DNA of 39,243 nucleotides from JAVVEW01 sp032251045 (GCA_032251045.1 JAVVEW010000022.1:1-39243), one strand, 5' to 3'; counted from the stretch's first letter, positions 1-7,850 are shown. A program made the numbers and translations. Notes: generated from the sequence alone by a model not told the origin.

Positions 1-436
1 CGTCCAGTTTCGGAGTGACTTTGAATTCCAGTTCGGCGAAGGCCTTAGCCAAGCCGATGGCAGCTTTTTCGATGCGCACCGCCCATTGTCTAACTGACGA
101 AAAATCATAAGCCTTGTCGGTGGACAACATGCGCTCGGGCAAAATAACGGTTTTTTCGCTCCAGGCCGGTTCCGGCTCGACCTCGGCCAGAAACGAATGC
201 CTGGGCAAACGTTGTTGCAATTCGCCGATAACATAGCAATCATAGTCGGCATCGCTTATCAGCGGCTGACCGCCCCGGTATAAGGTATTGGCAATGCGTG
301 CGAACTGTTCTAACTTGGTATCGGACAAGGCAGCGATGCGGTTAGGTTGCGCCGCTAAAGCCATTAACTGCGTCTCGCCAAACACCTCGGCCAGGCGAGC
401 ATCGACCAGCAAGATGCGTTGTTCTGGTTTGAGCAT
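1..436 (-). CDS. NAD-dependent DNA ligase-like protein, N-terminal part (cut by window edge)
   Basis: This open frame begins at an ATG on the minus strand and runs off the left edge without a stop, so about 145 N-terminal residues are visible. The segment LISDADYD followed by a YVIGELQ-like stretch matches the Ia domain of bacterial NAD+-dependent DNA ligases (family pattern ISDxEYD). The last visible residues, VTPKLD, fit the start of the adenylation motif KxDG, with the lysine as the residue that would be adenylylated. In the family this enzyme seals nicks using NAD+. The spacing between the ISDADYD motif and KLD looks roughly usual, but the N-terminus is diverged from housekeeping LigA, so it may be a LigB-like or accessory ligase. 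It starts 11 nt after the rfbB stop on the same strand and could be cotranscribed with rfbB. Confidence 0.7.
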   Translation of the reverse strand, partial: MLKPEQRILLVDARLAEVFGETQLMALAAQPNRIAALSDTKLEQFARIANTLYRGGQPLISDADYDCYVIGELQQRLPRHSFLAEVEPEPAWSEKTVILPERMLSTDKAYDFSSVRQWAVRIEKAAIGLAKAFAELEFKVTPKLD

Positions 437-447
437 GGCAGGCGCAA

Positions 448-1512
448 TCAAGCTTTGGCAAGCCCTAAGCGCTCGCCCCGATAACGGCCGGACTGAATAT
501 GCTCGCACCAGTCCCGGTGTTCAAGATACCAGACAACGGTTTTTCTCAAGCCCGAAGTGAAAGTTTCTTGCGGCTTCCAGCCCAGCTCGCGCTGAATTTT
601 GCCGGCGTCGATGGCGTAGCGCAGGTCATGGCCGGGGCGGTCGGCGACGAACGTCTTCAGGCTTTGATGCGGACGGTGCGGCGAGTCGGGCAACAGTTCA
701 TCGAGCAGCGTGCACAGGGTATCGACCACTTCCAGATTGGTTTTTTCGTTATGACCGCCGATGTTATAGACTCCGCCGACCTTGCCGCCTTGCCAGACAA
801 CATGAATCGCCCGGCAGTGATCTTCAACATACAACCAATCGCGGATGTTGTTGCCTTGGCCGTAAATCGGCAGGGGTTTGCCGGCCAGGGCGTTGGCGAT
901 CATCAGCGGAATCAGTTTTTCCGGAAACTGATACGGGCCGTAGTTGTTGGAGCAATTGGTGGTTAAAGTCGGCAGGCCGTAAGTATGATGATAGGCCCGC
1001 ACCAGATGGTCAGAGCTGGCTTTGGACGCCGAATAAGGCGAGTTGGGCTGATACGGCGTGGTCTCGGTGAACAAACCGTCCGCGCCCAGACTGCCGTAAA
1101 CTTCGTCAGTGGACACATGCACAAAGCGAAACGCCGCGCGCTCAGGCTCGCTGAGATTGCCCCAGTAATGCCGGGTGGCTTCCAAAAGCTGATGGCTGCC
1201 GACGATATTGGTCTGGATGAACGCGCCGGGGTCATCGATTGAGCGATCAACATGACTTTCGGCGGCAAAATTGATGATCGCCACCGGTTGATGACGGCTT
1301 AACAGGTAATCGACCAGACTGCGGTCGCCGATCGAACCGAGCACGAATTGATAGCGCGGATTGCCGTCCAGCTGCTCAAGGTTTTCCAGATTGCCGGCAT
1401 AGGTCAACGCGTCGAGGTTGATGATCTCGACATCGCTGTTATCGATCAACCAATGAATGAAATTACTGCCGATAAAACCGGCGCCGCCGGTTACAAGTAG
1501 AGTTTTGGACAT
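448..1512 (-). CDS. rfbB: dTDP-glucose 4,6-dehydratase
   Basis: The protein converts dTDP-glucose to dTDP-4-keto-6-deoxyglucose with bound NAD+, the first committed step towards dTDP-rhamnose and related sugars. At 354 residues it is the usual length. The Rossmann motif TGGAGFIGS lies at residues 8-16, the catalytic STDEVYG segment at 134-140 (Thr135, Asp136, Glu137) and the SDR Tyr-Lys pair YSASK at 160-164. The gene starts 4 nt after the stop of the ABC permease gene, and a DNA ligase-like gene follows 11 nt later. No rfbA, rfbC or rfbD is adjacent in this window, so the gene is isolated from the usual rhamnose cluster, at least on this side. Family assignment is very secure; the sugar product in this organism is not shown. 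Confidence 0.95.
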   Translation of the reverse strand: MSKTLLVTGGAGFIGSNFIHWLIDNSDVEIINLDALTYAGNLENLEQLDGNPRYQFVLGSIGDRSLVDYLLSRHQPVAIINFAAESHVDRSIDDPGAFIQTNIVGSHQLLEATRHYWGNLSEPERAAFRFVHVSTDEVYGSLGADGLFTETTPYQPNSPYSASKASSDHLVRAYHHTYGLPTLTTNCSNNYGPYQFPEKLIPLMIANALAGKPLPIYGQGNNIRDWLYVEDHCRAIHVVWQGGKVGGVYNIGGHNEKTNLEVVDTLCTLLDELLPDSPHRPHQSLKTFVADRPGHDLRYAIDAGKIQRELGWKPQETFTSGLRKTVVWYLEHRDWCEHIQSGRYRGERLGLAKA

Positions 1513-1516
1513 GGAT

Positions 1517-2329
1517 TTAAGCGCCTCCTTTTCGTGCCATCATGCCTTTGGAAGGGTTATAACCTAAAATCGCCACGCCCAGAAAGATCACAAACGCGGC
1601 CAGGGTAAAATAACAAGCCGTTTCGTTGAACTGTTGGTACAACGCGAACCGGATCAGCTCGACCGCCTGAGTGAACGGATTGTAACGCGCCAGCTGGTAT
1701 AGCAAAGGGCTGGATTCTTTGATTTTCCATAACGGATACAAGGCGCTGGACATGAAAAACATCGGGAATATGACAAAATTCATCACCCCGGCGAAGTTTT
1801 CCAGCTGCTTGATGAACGAGGATAGCAATAAACCCAGCGCGCCCAGCATCAGCCCGGACAGCAGCAGGGCCGGAAACAGCCACAGATACCCTTGCCAGGG
1901 TGCCTGAACCTCGTAAAACCAGGCAATCGCCAGAAACACATAAACCTGAACCAGCGACACGAACACGCCGGCCATCAGTTTACTCCATAACAGATACCAG
2001 CGTGGCAATGGGCTGACCAGCAACATGCGCATACTGCCCATTTCCCGGTCGTAGACCATCGACAGCGAGCTCTGCATGCCGTTGAATAGCTGAATCATGC
2101 CGATCAGGCCGGGGGCGATATACACCGGATAAGTGATATAGGTTTCATAAGGCGGAATAATCGCGATGCCCAGCACCGAGCGAAAACCGGCGGCGAATAT
2201 GAATAGCCAAACCAAAGGCCGCACCAGGGCTGAGACAAAGCGCCCGGTTTGTTTGAGAAAGCGCAGCAGTTCGCGATTTACCACTGCCCAGAAGGCCCGC
2301 CAATAATGGATGAGTATACGCATGGTCAA
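1517..2329 (-). CDS. ABC-2 type permease of a PQQ-alcohol-dehydrogenase-associated ABC system (PedC/LutF type)
   Basis: This is a 270-residue integral membrane protein of the ABC-2 family, with about six hydrophobic segments and the family region around YNPFTQAVELIRFALY near residues 215-230. It is the permease partner of the ATPase encoded 4 nt upstream. The set of binding protein, beta-propeller, ATPase and permease in this order matches the PQQ-dependent alcohol dehydrogenase ABC system, known as pedA1A2BC in Pseudomonas putida and lutABEF in Methylorubrum extorquens, where genetics tie it to lanthanide uptake. ABC-2 permeases are more often exporters, so the direction of transport is not settled by sequence. 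Either of the two close ATGs (MTM) could be the start. Confidence 0.88.
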   Translation of the reverse strand: MTMRILIHYWRAFWAVVNRELLRFLKQTGRFVSALVRPLVWLFIFAAGFRSVLGIAIIPPYETYITYPVYIAPGLIGMIQLFNGMQSSLSMVYDREMGSMRMLLVSPLPRWYLLWSKLMAGVFVSLVQVYVFLAIAWFYEVQAPWQGYLWLFPALLLSGLMLGALGLLLSSFIKQLENFAGVMNFVIFPMFFMSSALYPLWKIKESSPLLYQLARYNPFTQAVELIRFALYQQFNETACYFTLAAFVIFLGVAILGYNPSKGMMARKGGA

Positions 2330-2333
2330 GACC

Positions 2334-3056
2334 TTAGGTTAACTGAAAAAACGCATCGCCAATCGAGTCTTGCCGGGTTGCTTCCAAAACCTCAGGCACT
2401 GTCCCCTGAAATTTAAGCTGTCCCTGGTGCAGAACCAATAGCCGGTCTTGATCGTCGATCTCGTCAATCAAATGCGTGGCCCAGAAGATCGCCAGCGGCC
2501 GTTGTTTGACCAATTCATGAAGATAACTCACCAGCGCATTGCGCGAATGCACATCCAGGCCGACGGTCGGTTCATCCAGCAACAGCAAGCGGGGTTCGGT
2601 CAACAGCGCTCGGGCAATTTCCACCCGCCGCCGATGACCGCCGTTAAGCTTGGCCACGCGCTCCTTGCGCCGCTCAAACAGTTCGAGACGCTCCAGTTCT
2701 TGCCGAATTCTAAGACGCGCCCGTTGACCGCCCAGGCCGTGCAAGGCGGCGTAATAGCTGAGGTTTTGCTCGACACTCAGGTTCATATCCAGCGTGGTTT
2801 GCTGGAACACCACGCCCAGGCTGGCCAAAGCCTTGCGCTGCTGTTTTTTGACATCAAAACCGGCGATGGCAATCCGTCCCTGACGGCTGTCGTACAGCCG
2901 GGTAATCAATGCGAACAGCGTGCTTTTACCCGCACCATTGGGGCCGAGCAGGATGGTGCAGCCTTGTTCGGGTATGGCAAAATCCAGATTTTGCAGCACC
3001 GGTTTTTTGCCATAGGCAAAACTCAAGTTTTCCACGCTTAGTGCTGGGATGCTCAT
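2334..3056 (-). CDS. ABC transporter ATPase, PQQ-alcohol-dehydrogenase-associated (PedB/LutE type)
   Basis: This 240-residue nucleotide-binding subunit energises the permease encoded just downstream. Walker A is GPNGAGKST at residues 38-46, the Q-loop glutamine is in VVFQQT near 83-88, Walker B is LLLLDEP at 157-163 and the switch histidine follows in WATH. The signature loop reads LNGGHRRR around 137-144 instead of LSGGQ; the NGG-H variant is characteristic of the PQQ-associated family as I know it. The ATG overlaps the stop of the beta-propeller gene by 4 nt (ATGA), indicating translational coupling. Membership in the Ped/Lut system rests on the combined gene set more than on this subunit alone. 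Confidence 0.9.
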   Translation of the reverse strand: MSIPALSVENLSFAYGKKPVLQNLDFAIPEQGCTILLGPNGAGKSTLFALITRLYDSRQGRIAIAGFDVKKQQRKALASLGVVFQQTTLDMNLSVEQNLSYYAALHGLGGQRARLRIRQELERLELFERRKERVAKLNGGHRRRVEIARALLTEPRLLLLDEPTVGLDVHSRNALVSYLHELVKQRPLAIFWATHLIDEIDDQDRLLVLHQGQLKFQGTVPEVLEATRQDSIGDAFFQLT

Positions 3057-4024
3057 GGCAGACTGACCACACCCCAGGGATAATTGCCAACGACCAGCGA
3101 GCGGGTGACTTTATGACTGGACACATCGATGATAGACATATCCGAACTCAAACCATTGGTGGTGTACAGTTTTTGGAAATCCGGTGAAAAGGCCAGATTC
3201 CACACCCGCTGTCCGACCAGAAGATAATCTTTGATGGTCAGTGTTTGGGCATCGATCACGGCGACATGATTGGCCGGCCCTAACGCGACATAGGCGAAGC
3301 GCCTTTCGGGGTCAACCACCACGCCCACCGGTTGAATGGTGTCTTCGGTCACCCCGGGGATTTTGAATACCAGGGTTTTCACCGGCTGTTGATCTTCGGT
3401 GTTGAAAATGGTCAGGCTACCCCCCATTTCCGAGGTCACCCAAAGCTGCTGACTGTCAGCGGTAAATGTCATGGCGCGTGGCCTGGGATCGACCAGGGTA
3501 TTGGCGACAATTTCAAGTTTATCGGTCGCTATCCAATGCACCATGTTGGTGGTTTCAGACGCTGAAGCCAGCCAGCGGTGATCCGGGCTGACCGCGATGC
3601 CTTCCGGTTCCACGCCGACGGCGATGGTTTTGACGATCTTTTGCCCCGGCACATCGATCACCGTGACCTGGCTGTCGTCCTCGTTGGACACGTACATTCT
3701 GGAACCATCAGCGCTGACGGCAAAGGTTTCCGGGTCTTCGCCAGAGGGCAGTTCGCCGACCACCGTTTGGCTTTCCGGGTCAAAAATCCTGATCGTGTCA
3801 TCATCGCTGACTGCGATGTACAGCCTTTTGTTATCGGGGCTTTTGGCAATGCCTCGCGGTCTTTGGCCGATAGGCACGGTGGCCAGCAGTTTACCGGCCA
3901 CGGGGTCGACCTTGGCCAGGGCGTTGTCACGTTCCAGTGTCACCCAAACCGTTTCTGCCTGGACAGGCAACGCCGCGCAGGTCAAGGCCGCGCTGATCAG
4001 CCCGAAACTTAATTTCTTCATCAT
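3053..4024 (-). CDS. Periplasmic YVTN-type beta-propeller protein of the PQQ/lanthanide ABC operon (PedA2/LutB type)
   Basis: This 323-residue exported protein has a typical signal peptide (MMKKLSFGLISAALTCAALPVQA, probably cleaved before ETVW) followed by about seven repeats with the pattern of YVTN/WD-like propellers, for example RPRGIAKSPDNKRLYIAVSD, DPETFAVSADGSRMYVSN and EPEGIAVSPDHRWLASAS. It matches the PQQ-dependent catabolism-associated beta-propeller family. Its ATG overlaps the stop of the upstream binding-protein gene and its stop overlaps the ATPase start, so the three genes appear translationally coupled. Its molecular role is not established. In lanthanide-users the homologue is encoded with the uptake system, so a periplasmic metal- or cofactor-related role is an inference. 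Confidence 0.9.
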   Translation of the reverse strand: MMKKLSFGLISAALTCAALPVQAETVWVTLERDNALAKVDPVAGKLLATVPIGQRPRGIAKSPDNKRLYIAVSDDDTIRIFDPESQTVVGELPSGEDPETFAVSADGSRMYVSNEDDSQVTVIDVPGQKIVKTIAVGVEPEGIAVSPDHRWLASASETTNMVHWIATDKLEIVANTLVDPRPRAMTFTADSQQLWVTSEMGGSLTIFNTEDQQPVKTLVFKIPGVTEDTIQPVGVVVDPERRFAYVALGPANHVAVIDAQTLTIKDYLLVGQRVWNLAFSPDFQKLYTTNGLSSDMSIIDVSSHKVTRSLVVGNYPWGVVSLP

Positions 4025-5217
4025 TTATTACACTCCGTTTCTGAAACAGAAAGGCCCAAAGTATCCAGCTCGGTAGCTGGATGCAAGAAGCCATCCAGCG
4101 GCGCGACATCGACAATGCCGCGGGCGGTGGCCAGCAGCACCGGCTGGCGCAGTTGTCCGCTCCAGGGCCGGAACGACAGGCGCCGGCCTTTATAGCCTTG
4201 CAAGGCAAAGTCCTCGCTCAGCAGATAATCGCGCAGTGTTTTGACCTGGAAGGTTTGGGTTCGGGTCGCCGCCTCGCCCACGGCACGCACCGCCAGATAC
4301 GCGGCATAATCGACCGGCGTCATCACCCGGCCACTGAAATCCTTGAAGCGATTTTGCAGCTGCACCGCTCCCCAGGACTCATGAGTAAAATGCCAGCCGG
4401 TCGGCACCAGGCCATGGGTACCAACCACCGGGCGCGGCGACCAAGAGCGATAGGCGACATAATCGCCAAACGCGTTTTCGGTATCGGCCACTACGATGAC
4501 ATCATAATCATCGTCTGTTTGCGTGAAACCGGGCATCACCGCCTGTGCGGTACGGCGGATTTCCGGAGCGTGTTGCCAGGTTTTTTCCGCGACGATGGTC
4601 ATACCAAAACGTTTGGCCATGCGTTTCAGGGCATTGGCATAAAGCACATCTTCAGAGCTAGAGCCTTGAATCAACAGCCAGCGCCGCCAGCTTTTTTTCA
4701 GCAGAAACTGCCCCAAGGTGTCAGCCTGCATGGCATACGATGGCTGCATGTACAGAATGCGCGCGTCGCAGTTAGCTTTACGCAGAGCATTTTGTTGACT
4801 GCGCACATCGAAGACCAGCATTGGCTTGGATTTAAGCTGGTTTTTGACCGTACGCAAAACATTTGCTGACACATCCAGCAACAGCACCGAATACTGGCCG
4901 GCGACATGTTGTGCAAACTGTTGCAGCAACTGCTCATCAGTTGCTGCGGTAAATACCTGCAATTGGTAATGCTGGCCGGTAAATTGCCCTGTGGTGTTGT
5001 TATCGGCAACGCCTAGCTCAGCACCTTTACTCGCCTCGTCCGAAGGCCAGGGCAACCAGTATGGCTGGCCAGCGGGCTTGCTTGAAGCCTGGTGCAATAA
5101 CGCCACCGGCAATCGCATATCCTGTCCATAAGCAACCGTGACACAAGTGGTCAAAACCAGCCACCCCATCACCCCAAAAGCACCTATCATTCGATAATTC
5201 GGTATCCTGATCGTCAT
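4021..5217 (-). CDS. Periplasmic substrate-binding protein of the PQQ/lanthanide ABC operon (PedA1/LutA type)
   Basis: This protein of about 398 residues resembles type I periplasmic-binding (branched-chain amino acid receptor-like) proteins. The segment GAELGVADNNTTGQFTGQ is the hallmark of the PQQ-dependent alcohol dehydrogenase-associated binding protein. An N-terminal hydrophobic stretch ending in VAYGQ looks like a signal peptide. The reading frame can be extended to a TTG at 5229, but the ATG at 5217 gives the cleaner signal peptide, so I use it. It is the first gene of the minus-strand operon, divergent from a PilZ gene. Homologues in Pseudomonas and Methylorubrum are linked to lanthanide uptake; the ligand here is not visible in the sequence. 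Confidence 0.87.
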   Translation of the reverse strand: MTIRIPNYRMIGAFGVMGWLVLTTCVTVAYGQDMRLPVALLHQASSKPAGQPYWLPWPSDEASKGAELGVADNNTTGQFTGQHYQLQVFTAATDEQLLQQFAQHVAGQYSVLLLDVSANVLRTVKNQLKSKPMLVFDVRSQQNALRKANCDARILYMQPSYAMQADTLGQFLLKKSWRRWLLIQGSSSEDVLYANALKRMAKRFGMTIVAEKTWQHAPEIRRTAQAVMPGFTQTDDDYDVIVVADTENAFGDYVAYRSWSPRPVVGTHGLVPTGWHFTHESWGAVQLQNRFKDFSGRVMTPVDYAAYLAVRAVGEAATRTQTFQVKTLRDYLLSEDFALQGYKGRRLSFRPWSGQLRQPVLLATARGIVDVAPLDGFLHPATELDTLGLSVSETECNK

Positions 5218-5262
5218 CAGCGTTCGCAAGGTTATCCATTGATGACAAATATAGTATCATGA

Positions 5263-5275
5263 AGGTGTTACACCT
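5263..5275. promoter_or_regulatory. 13-bp palindrome in the lut-like/PilZ divergent intergenic region (candidate operator)
   Basis: AGGTGT-T-ACACCT is a perfect dyad. It lies 45 bp upstream of the ATG chosen for the binding-protein gene and 22 bp upstream of the preferred PilZ start. Next to it (5250-5257) is TATAGTAT, which reads as a possible -10 element on both strands. The position suits a regulator-binding site, but no regulator gene is adjacent. Confidence 0.35.
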
Positions 5276-5297
5276 CATTCACCAAGCCAGGGCTACC

Positions 5298-5684
5298 ATG
5301 GATACAGAAGAAGATCCAGATATTTTCGCACCCATCGATTTTGACCAAGTAGACAATAGCCAACGTCGCAGTGTAAGGTATATCCGAGAAGACCTTGAAT
5401 GCCAGGTTTTAACTCAAACCTGGTACTTTAAAACGCTTAAGTTCACTGCAAAATTACTGGATATCAGTAGCCGGGGCGCTTTGCTTGATTGCCCTGACCT
5501 ACCCGCTAAAACCAAAAAACTGGTAGTTCGGGTGCGATTTCCAGACCAACAGGAATTTTTAATCCAAGCTCATGTCATAAGATTTACCGAACCACCGCAT
5601 CAACTAGCAGTCAAGTTTGACCGGCAAGAAGATGACTTTGCCGACCACCTGCTAGAGACAGAAGGCAACCTATCATTCCGTTAA
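5298..5684 (+). CDS. PilZ domain protein (putative c-di-GMP receptor)
   Basis: This protein of about 128 residues is dominated by one PilZ domain. The c-di-GMP-binding signature is present as QRRSVRY (RxxxR) near its N-terminus and DISSRGALLD (D/NxSxxG) about 35 residues later. Single-domain PilZ proteins act as c-di-GMP effectors in motility, exopolysaccharide or type IV pilus control; the partner cannot be read from sequence. The frame is open from an ATG at 5259, but that codon sits on top of a possible -10 element and has no ribosome site, so I favour the ATG at 5298 (MDTEED). The gene diverges from the ABC operon and is followed 57 nt later by a small disordered protein. Confidence 0.85.
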   Translation: MDTEEDPDIFAPIDFDQVDNSQRRSVRYIREDLECQVLTQTWYFKTLKFTAKLLDISSRGALLDCPDLPAKTKKLVVRVRFPDQQEFLIQAHVIRFTEPPHQLAVKFDRQEDDFADHLLETEGNLSFR

Positions 5685-5741
5685 GCTTGTCTTATGACTG
5701 ATTATTTTCACCCTGATGCCGTGTAACCTAAGGAGTCCATC

Positions 5742-6089
5742 ATGGAAACCAATGCCATCAACAGCTCGCTCACAACCAATACGCAATTACGCAGCAACCC
5801 AACGCGTGAAACCGGATTGGATAGCGACGATACAGCAAGAGCCACACAACCTAATCCAATCAACCGCGACGCCCAAAGCAGTAACGTGAGCTTGTCCGAT
5901 ACCTCGCTCAGATTGGCCGCCAATAGCGACAGCAATGCCAATCGCCCCGTCGAAGGTATTCGCTCGCCCGAACAGGCTCAAGAATCGGTGCGTAACATTC
6001 AAACTGCGCTGGGCAGCAACCCAGCACAAGGCTTGTCGGCTCAGGCCAGTCCTCAAAACAACGACTTCCTGAGAAGCCTCGCCGCCTAA
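5742..6089 (+). CDS. Small, probably disordered protein of unknown function
   Basis: This 115-residue protein is rich in Ser, Asn, Ala and Gln, with no membrane segment or signal peptide. The N-terminal half is low in complexity. VSLSDTSLRLA and the following SPEQAQESVRNIQTAL stretch could form short helices. The VSLS-xTS-xxL pattern is reminiscent of FlgM-like or other flagellum-associated small proteins, but I cannot assign it to a family. A strong Shine-Dalgarno (AAGGAG, 7 nt before the ATG) supports translation. The MOSC gene begins 6 nt after its stop, so the two are likely cotranscribed. Confidence 0.65.
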   Translation: METNAINSSLTTNTQLRSNPTRETGLDSDDTARATQPNPINRDAQSSNVSLSDTSLRLAANSDSNANRPVEGIRSPEQAQESVRNIQTALGSNPAQGLSAQASPQNNDFLRSLAA

Positions 6090-6095
6090 CCACGC

Positions 6096-6935
6096 ATGAC
6101 TGTCACGCTGAGTGGCTTGTATGTCTACCCCATCAAGTCACTCGGCGGTTTCGCTACTGCTGAGTGGCCCTTACTGAAACAGGGTCTGGCGTTTGATCGA
6201 CAATGGATGCTGGTGGACGCTGACAACCATTTCCTCAGTCAGCGTCGCCTAGCCATCATGGCACGGCTACAAACACGCATCGACCACAACCAGCTCATCG
6301 TTACCGCCCCTGGCCAAACCGACCTGACTCTGCCTTTGGCACCCGACCATTATCAACAGTCACTGCAAACAGTCATTTGGGGCCAGACGGTCAATACCTG
6401 GCATCTCGCCCCGGAATATGACCACTGGTTCAGCCAGGCCTTGCAAACAGACTGCAAACTCGTTTACCAACCCGACAACCAACCGCGTCCGGTAACCGCT
6501 CAATACGCCAAGCCCGGCGATGTCACGACCTTAACCGATGGTTTCCCGCTACTGCTGGTGTCTGAAGCCTCTCTCAACCAGCTCAATCGCCACTTCCCCT
6601 CACCGGCCACCATGCCGCGCTTTCGGCCTAATTTAGTGGTTAAAGGCAACCCAGCCTTTGCAGAAGACCGCTGGCGCACGCTACAAATAGGCGATTTTGT
6701 ACAACTGCATCTGGTAAAACCCTGTTCGCGCTGTGTTATTCCCGCGCTCGATCCCGATACCGGGCAATATGACAGCCAATTTGCGCTAACCTTGAAAAAA
6801 TATCGAAGCTGGCAAGGCCAAATCTACTTTGGCCAAAACGCGATTCATCAACAAACCGGCGTATTGCAGATTGGCGATGCGATAACCATACTAGCGACCG
6901 GATCATCGAGGCCCGATATCCGCTGCCACGACTAA
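6096..6935 (+). CDS. MOSC domain-containing protein (YcbX/mARC-like)
   Basis: This 279-residue protein starts with the MOSC N-terminal beta-barrel pattern (LSGLYVYPIKSLGG, then LKQGLAFDRQWMLVD) and continues into a MOSC domain with FRPNLVV near residue 190 and KPCSRCVIPALDPDTG near 215-230. The conserved cysteine of that last motif is the residue that holds the molybdenum cofactor in YcbX/mARC proteins, which reduce N-hydroxylated compounds. There is no C-terminal 2Fe-2S ferredoxin domain, unlike E. coli YcbX, so an external reductase would be needed. The gene lies 6 nt after a small unknown ORF, and nothing downstream is cotranscribed. The family is secure; the substrate is unknown. Confidence 0.9.
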   Translation: MTVTLSGLYVYPIKSLGGFATAEWPLLKQGLAFDRQWMLVDADNHFLSQRRLAIMARLQTRIDHNQLIVTAPGQTDLTLPLAPDHYQQSLQTVIWGQTVNTWHLAPEYDHWFSQALQTDCKLVYQPDNQPRPVTAQYAKPGDVTTLTDGFPLLLVSEASLNQLNRHFPSPATMPRFRPNLVVKGNPAFAEDRWRTLQIGDFVQLHLVKPCSRCVIPALDPDTGQYDSQFALTLKKYRSWQGQIYFGQNAIHQQTGVLQIGDAITILATGSSRPDIRCHD

Positions 6936-7452
6936 AGCTGCCAACCGCTTCCGGGGTTGACCTAGGGGTGGCGATGGTCAGTGATCAATAGCCTTGCGGC
7001 GGCCGGTCGTGGCCGTCCTGCTTTGCGGCGGCGACAAACCCTGCCAGGAACGCGATTTCAAAGGTCAGCCTCTGAGTAGAATTGCGCCAAGCGCTTAACA
7101 AAAAATCACCATACAGCGCGGTGCGGTGAGACAATAAACCGCACCGATTATGTTACATAATTGACTATTTCTAACAACAACAAATCCAGTATCTTGGCAA
7201 CTCAGATTTATCTAGACTACGCGGCAACCACCCCCATGGCGCCCGGTTTGCCGTTGACTAAATAGTTCGTTAGCGGCATAGCCAATCAGCTCTATCGGTA
7301 AACTCGATTGTAAATTGCCATATGAACGATAAATGCGCATATCTTCTATAGCCGAAACCAGCTTTAGAGAGGCTAACGGCGAATCCAAGCTTTCTTCTAT
7401 CGATTTAGCATTGCTTTTAGAGGGGCAATACATCCGTAAAATCATTGAGACT
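6936..7452. other. Gene-poor stretch with inverted repeats, next to an integrase relic
   Basis: I see no convincing gene here. Short frames on both strands have no recognisable domain. The stretch contains a 9-bp stem (7119-7127 with 7138-7146, 10-nt loop) directly followed by the 15-bp palindrome ATTATGT-T-ACATAAT at 7147-7161. Its position between a housekeeping gene and a broken integrase suggests residue of a deleted mobile element, although I found no copy of the tRNA 3' end that would mark an att site. Confidence 0.4.
7119..7161. repeat. Adjacent stem-loop and 15-bp palindrome
   Basis: CGGTGCGGT (7119-7127) pairs perfectly with ACCGCACCG (7138-7146). Immediately after it, ATTATGT-T-ACATAAT (7147-7161) is a perfect palindrome. 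Side-by-side dyads of different base composition are compatible with a protein-binding site or a recombination site, but no function can be assigned. Confidence 0.5.
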
Positions 7453-7745
7453 TCATGCTCTTCCGTGGGCGGTCATGTTGTCTTTGACGTAGCCCAGCCG
7501 CCGCAATGCGCCGTTAATGGTGTTTTTACTCATTGGCCGTTCAGTGCTCCGAACGCTTGGGAATACATAGCGCCCGCGCCCGGTTAATGGCCTGATTGCT
7601 TCGAATATCGCCAGGGCTTGGCGTGAAAGCAGAACGATATGCTCCACTGCTCGGCATCGATATTGACTTCTTCCCATTCAGCTAAGTCGCCTTCGTCGCT
7701 CAGCTTATACGGTTTGTCTTTTCTGATTTTGGTATCGTTCAACAT
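7453..7745 (-). pseudogene. Remnant of a P4-type tyrosine integrase
   Basis: The ATG at 7745 opens with MLNDTKIRKDKPYKLSDEGDL, the typical N-terminus of P4-like integrases. It jumps directly to AEWEEVNIDAEQW, which belongs in the catalytic half, so most of the central protein has been deleted. The frame then shifts. EHIVLLSRQALAIFEAIRPL, GRGRYVFPSVRS and NTINGALRRLGY continue in another frame and stop just after TAHG, where the active-site HxxR box should be. The catalytic tyrosine part is missing. Such enzymes integrate islands at tRNA genes, and this relic lies 71 bp beyond the tRNA-Cys terminator. It is a dead gene. Confidence 0.85.
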
Positions 7746-7816
7746 GTTGTACCTCGTGGGTGTAGGTATCGGTTTCAAGGTATTGCATGAGACAAGATGA
7801 TACACCGCAAGACATA

Positions 7817-7850
7817 AAAAAACCCGCCAAGCCTTGAAGCTTGCGGGTTT
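7817..7850 (-). terminator. Rho-independent terminator after tRNA-Cys
   Basis: On the minus strand, AAACCCGCAAGC and GCTTGGCGGGTTT form a stem with a one-base bulge and a short loop, followed by a run of T residues. It lies 32 bp downstream of the tRNA-Cys 3' end and would end the tRNA transcript. Confidence 0.85.

Noticed and set aside
499..966. 155-residue plus-strand frame inside rfbB
   Set aside because: Antisense shadow of a clearly conserved gene; similar long antisense frames in uvrA, ntpA and mltD were dropped for the same reason.
6936..7211. att-site duplicate of the tRNA-Cys 3' end
   Set aside because: I compared by eye the sequence beyond the relic with the tRNA-Cys 3' end and found only scattered short matches.
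7212..7445. 77-residue minus-strand frame beyond the integrase relic
   Set aside because: No domain, no good ribosome site, and it lies in the degraded region; I treat it as chance open sequence.
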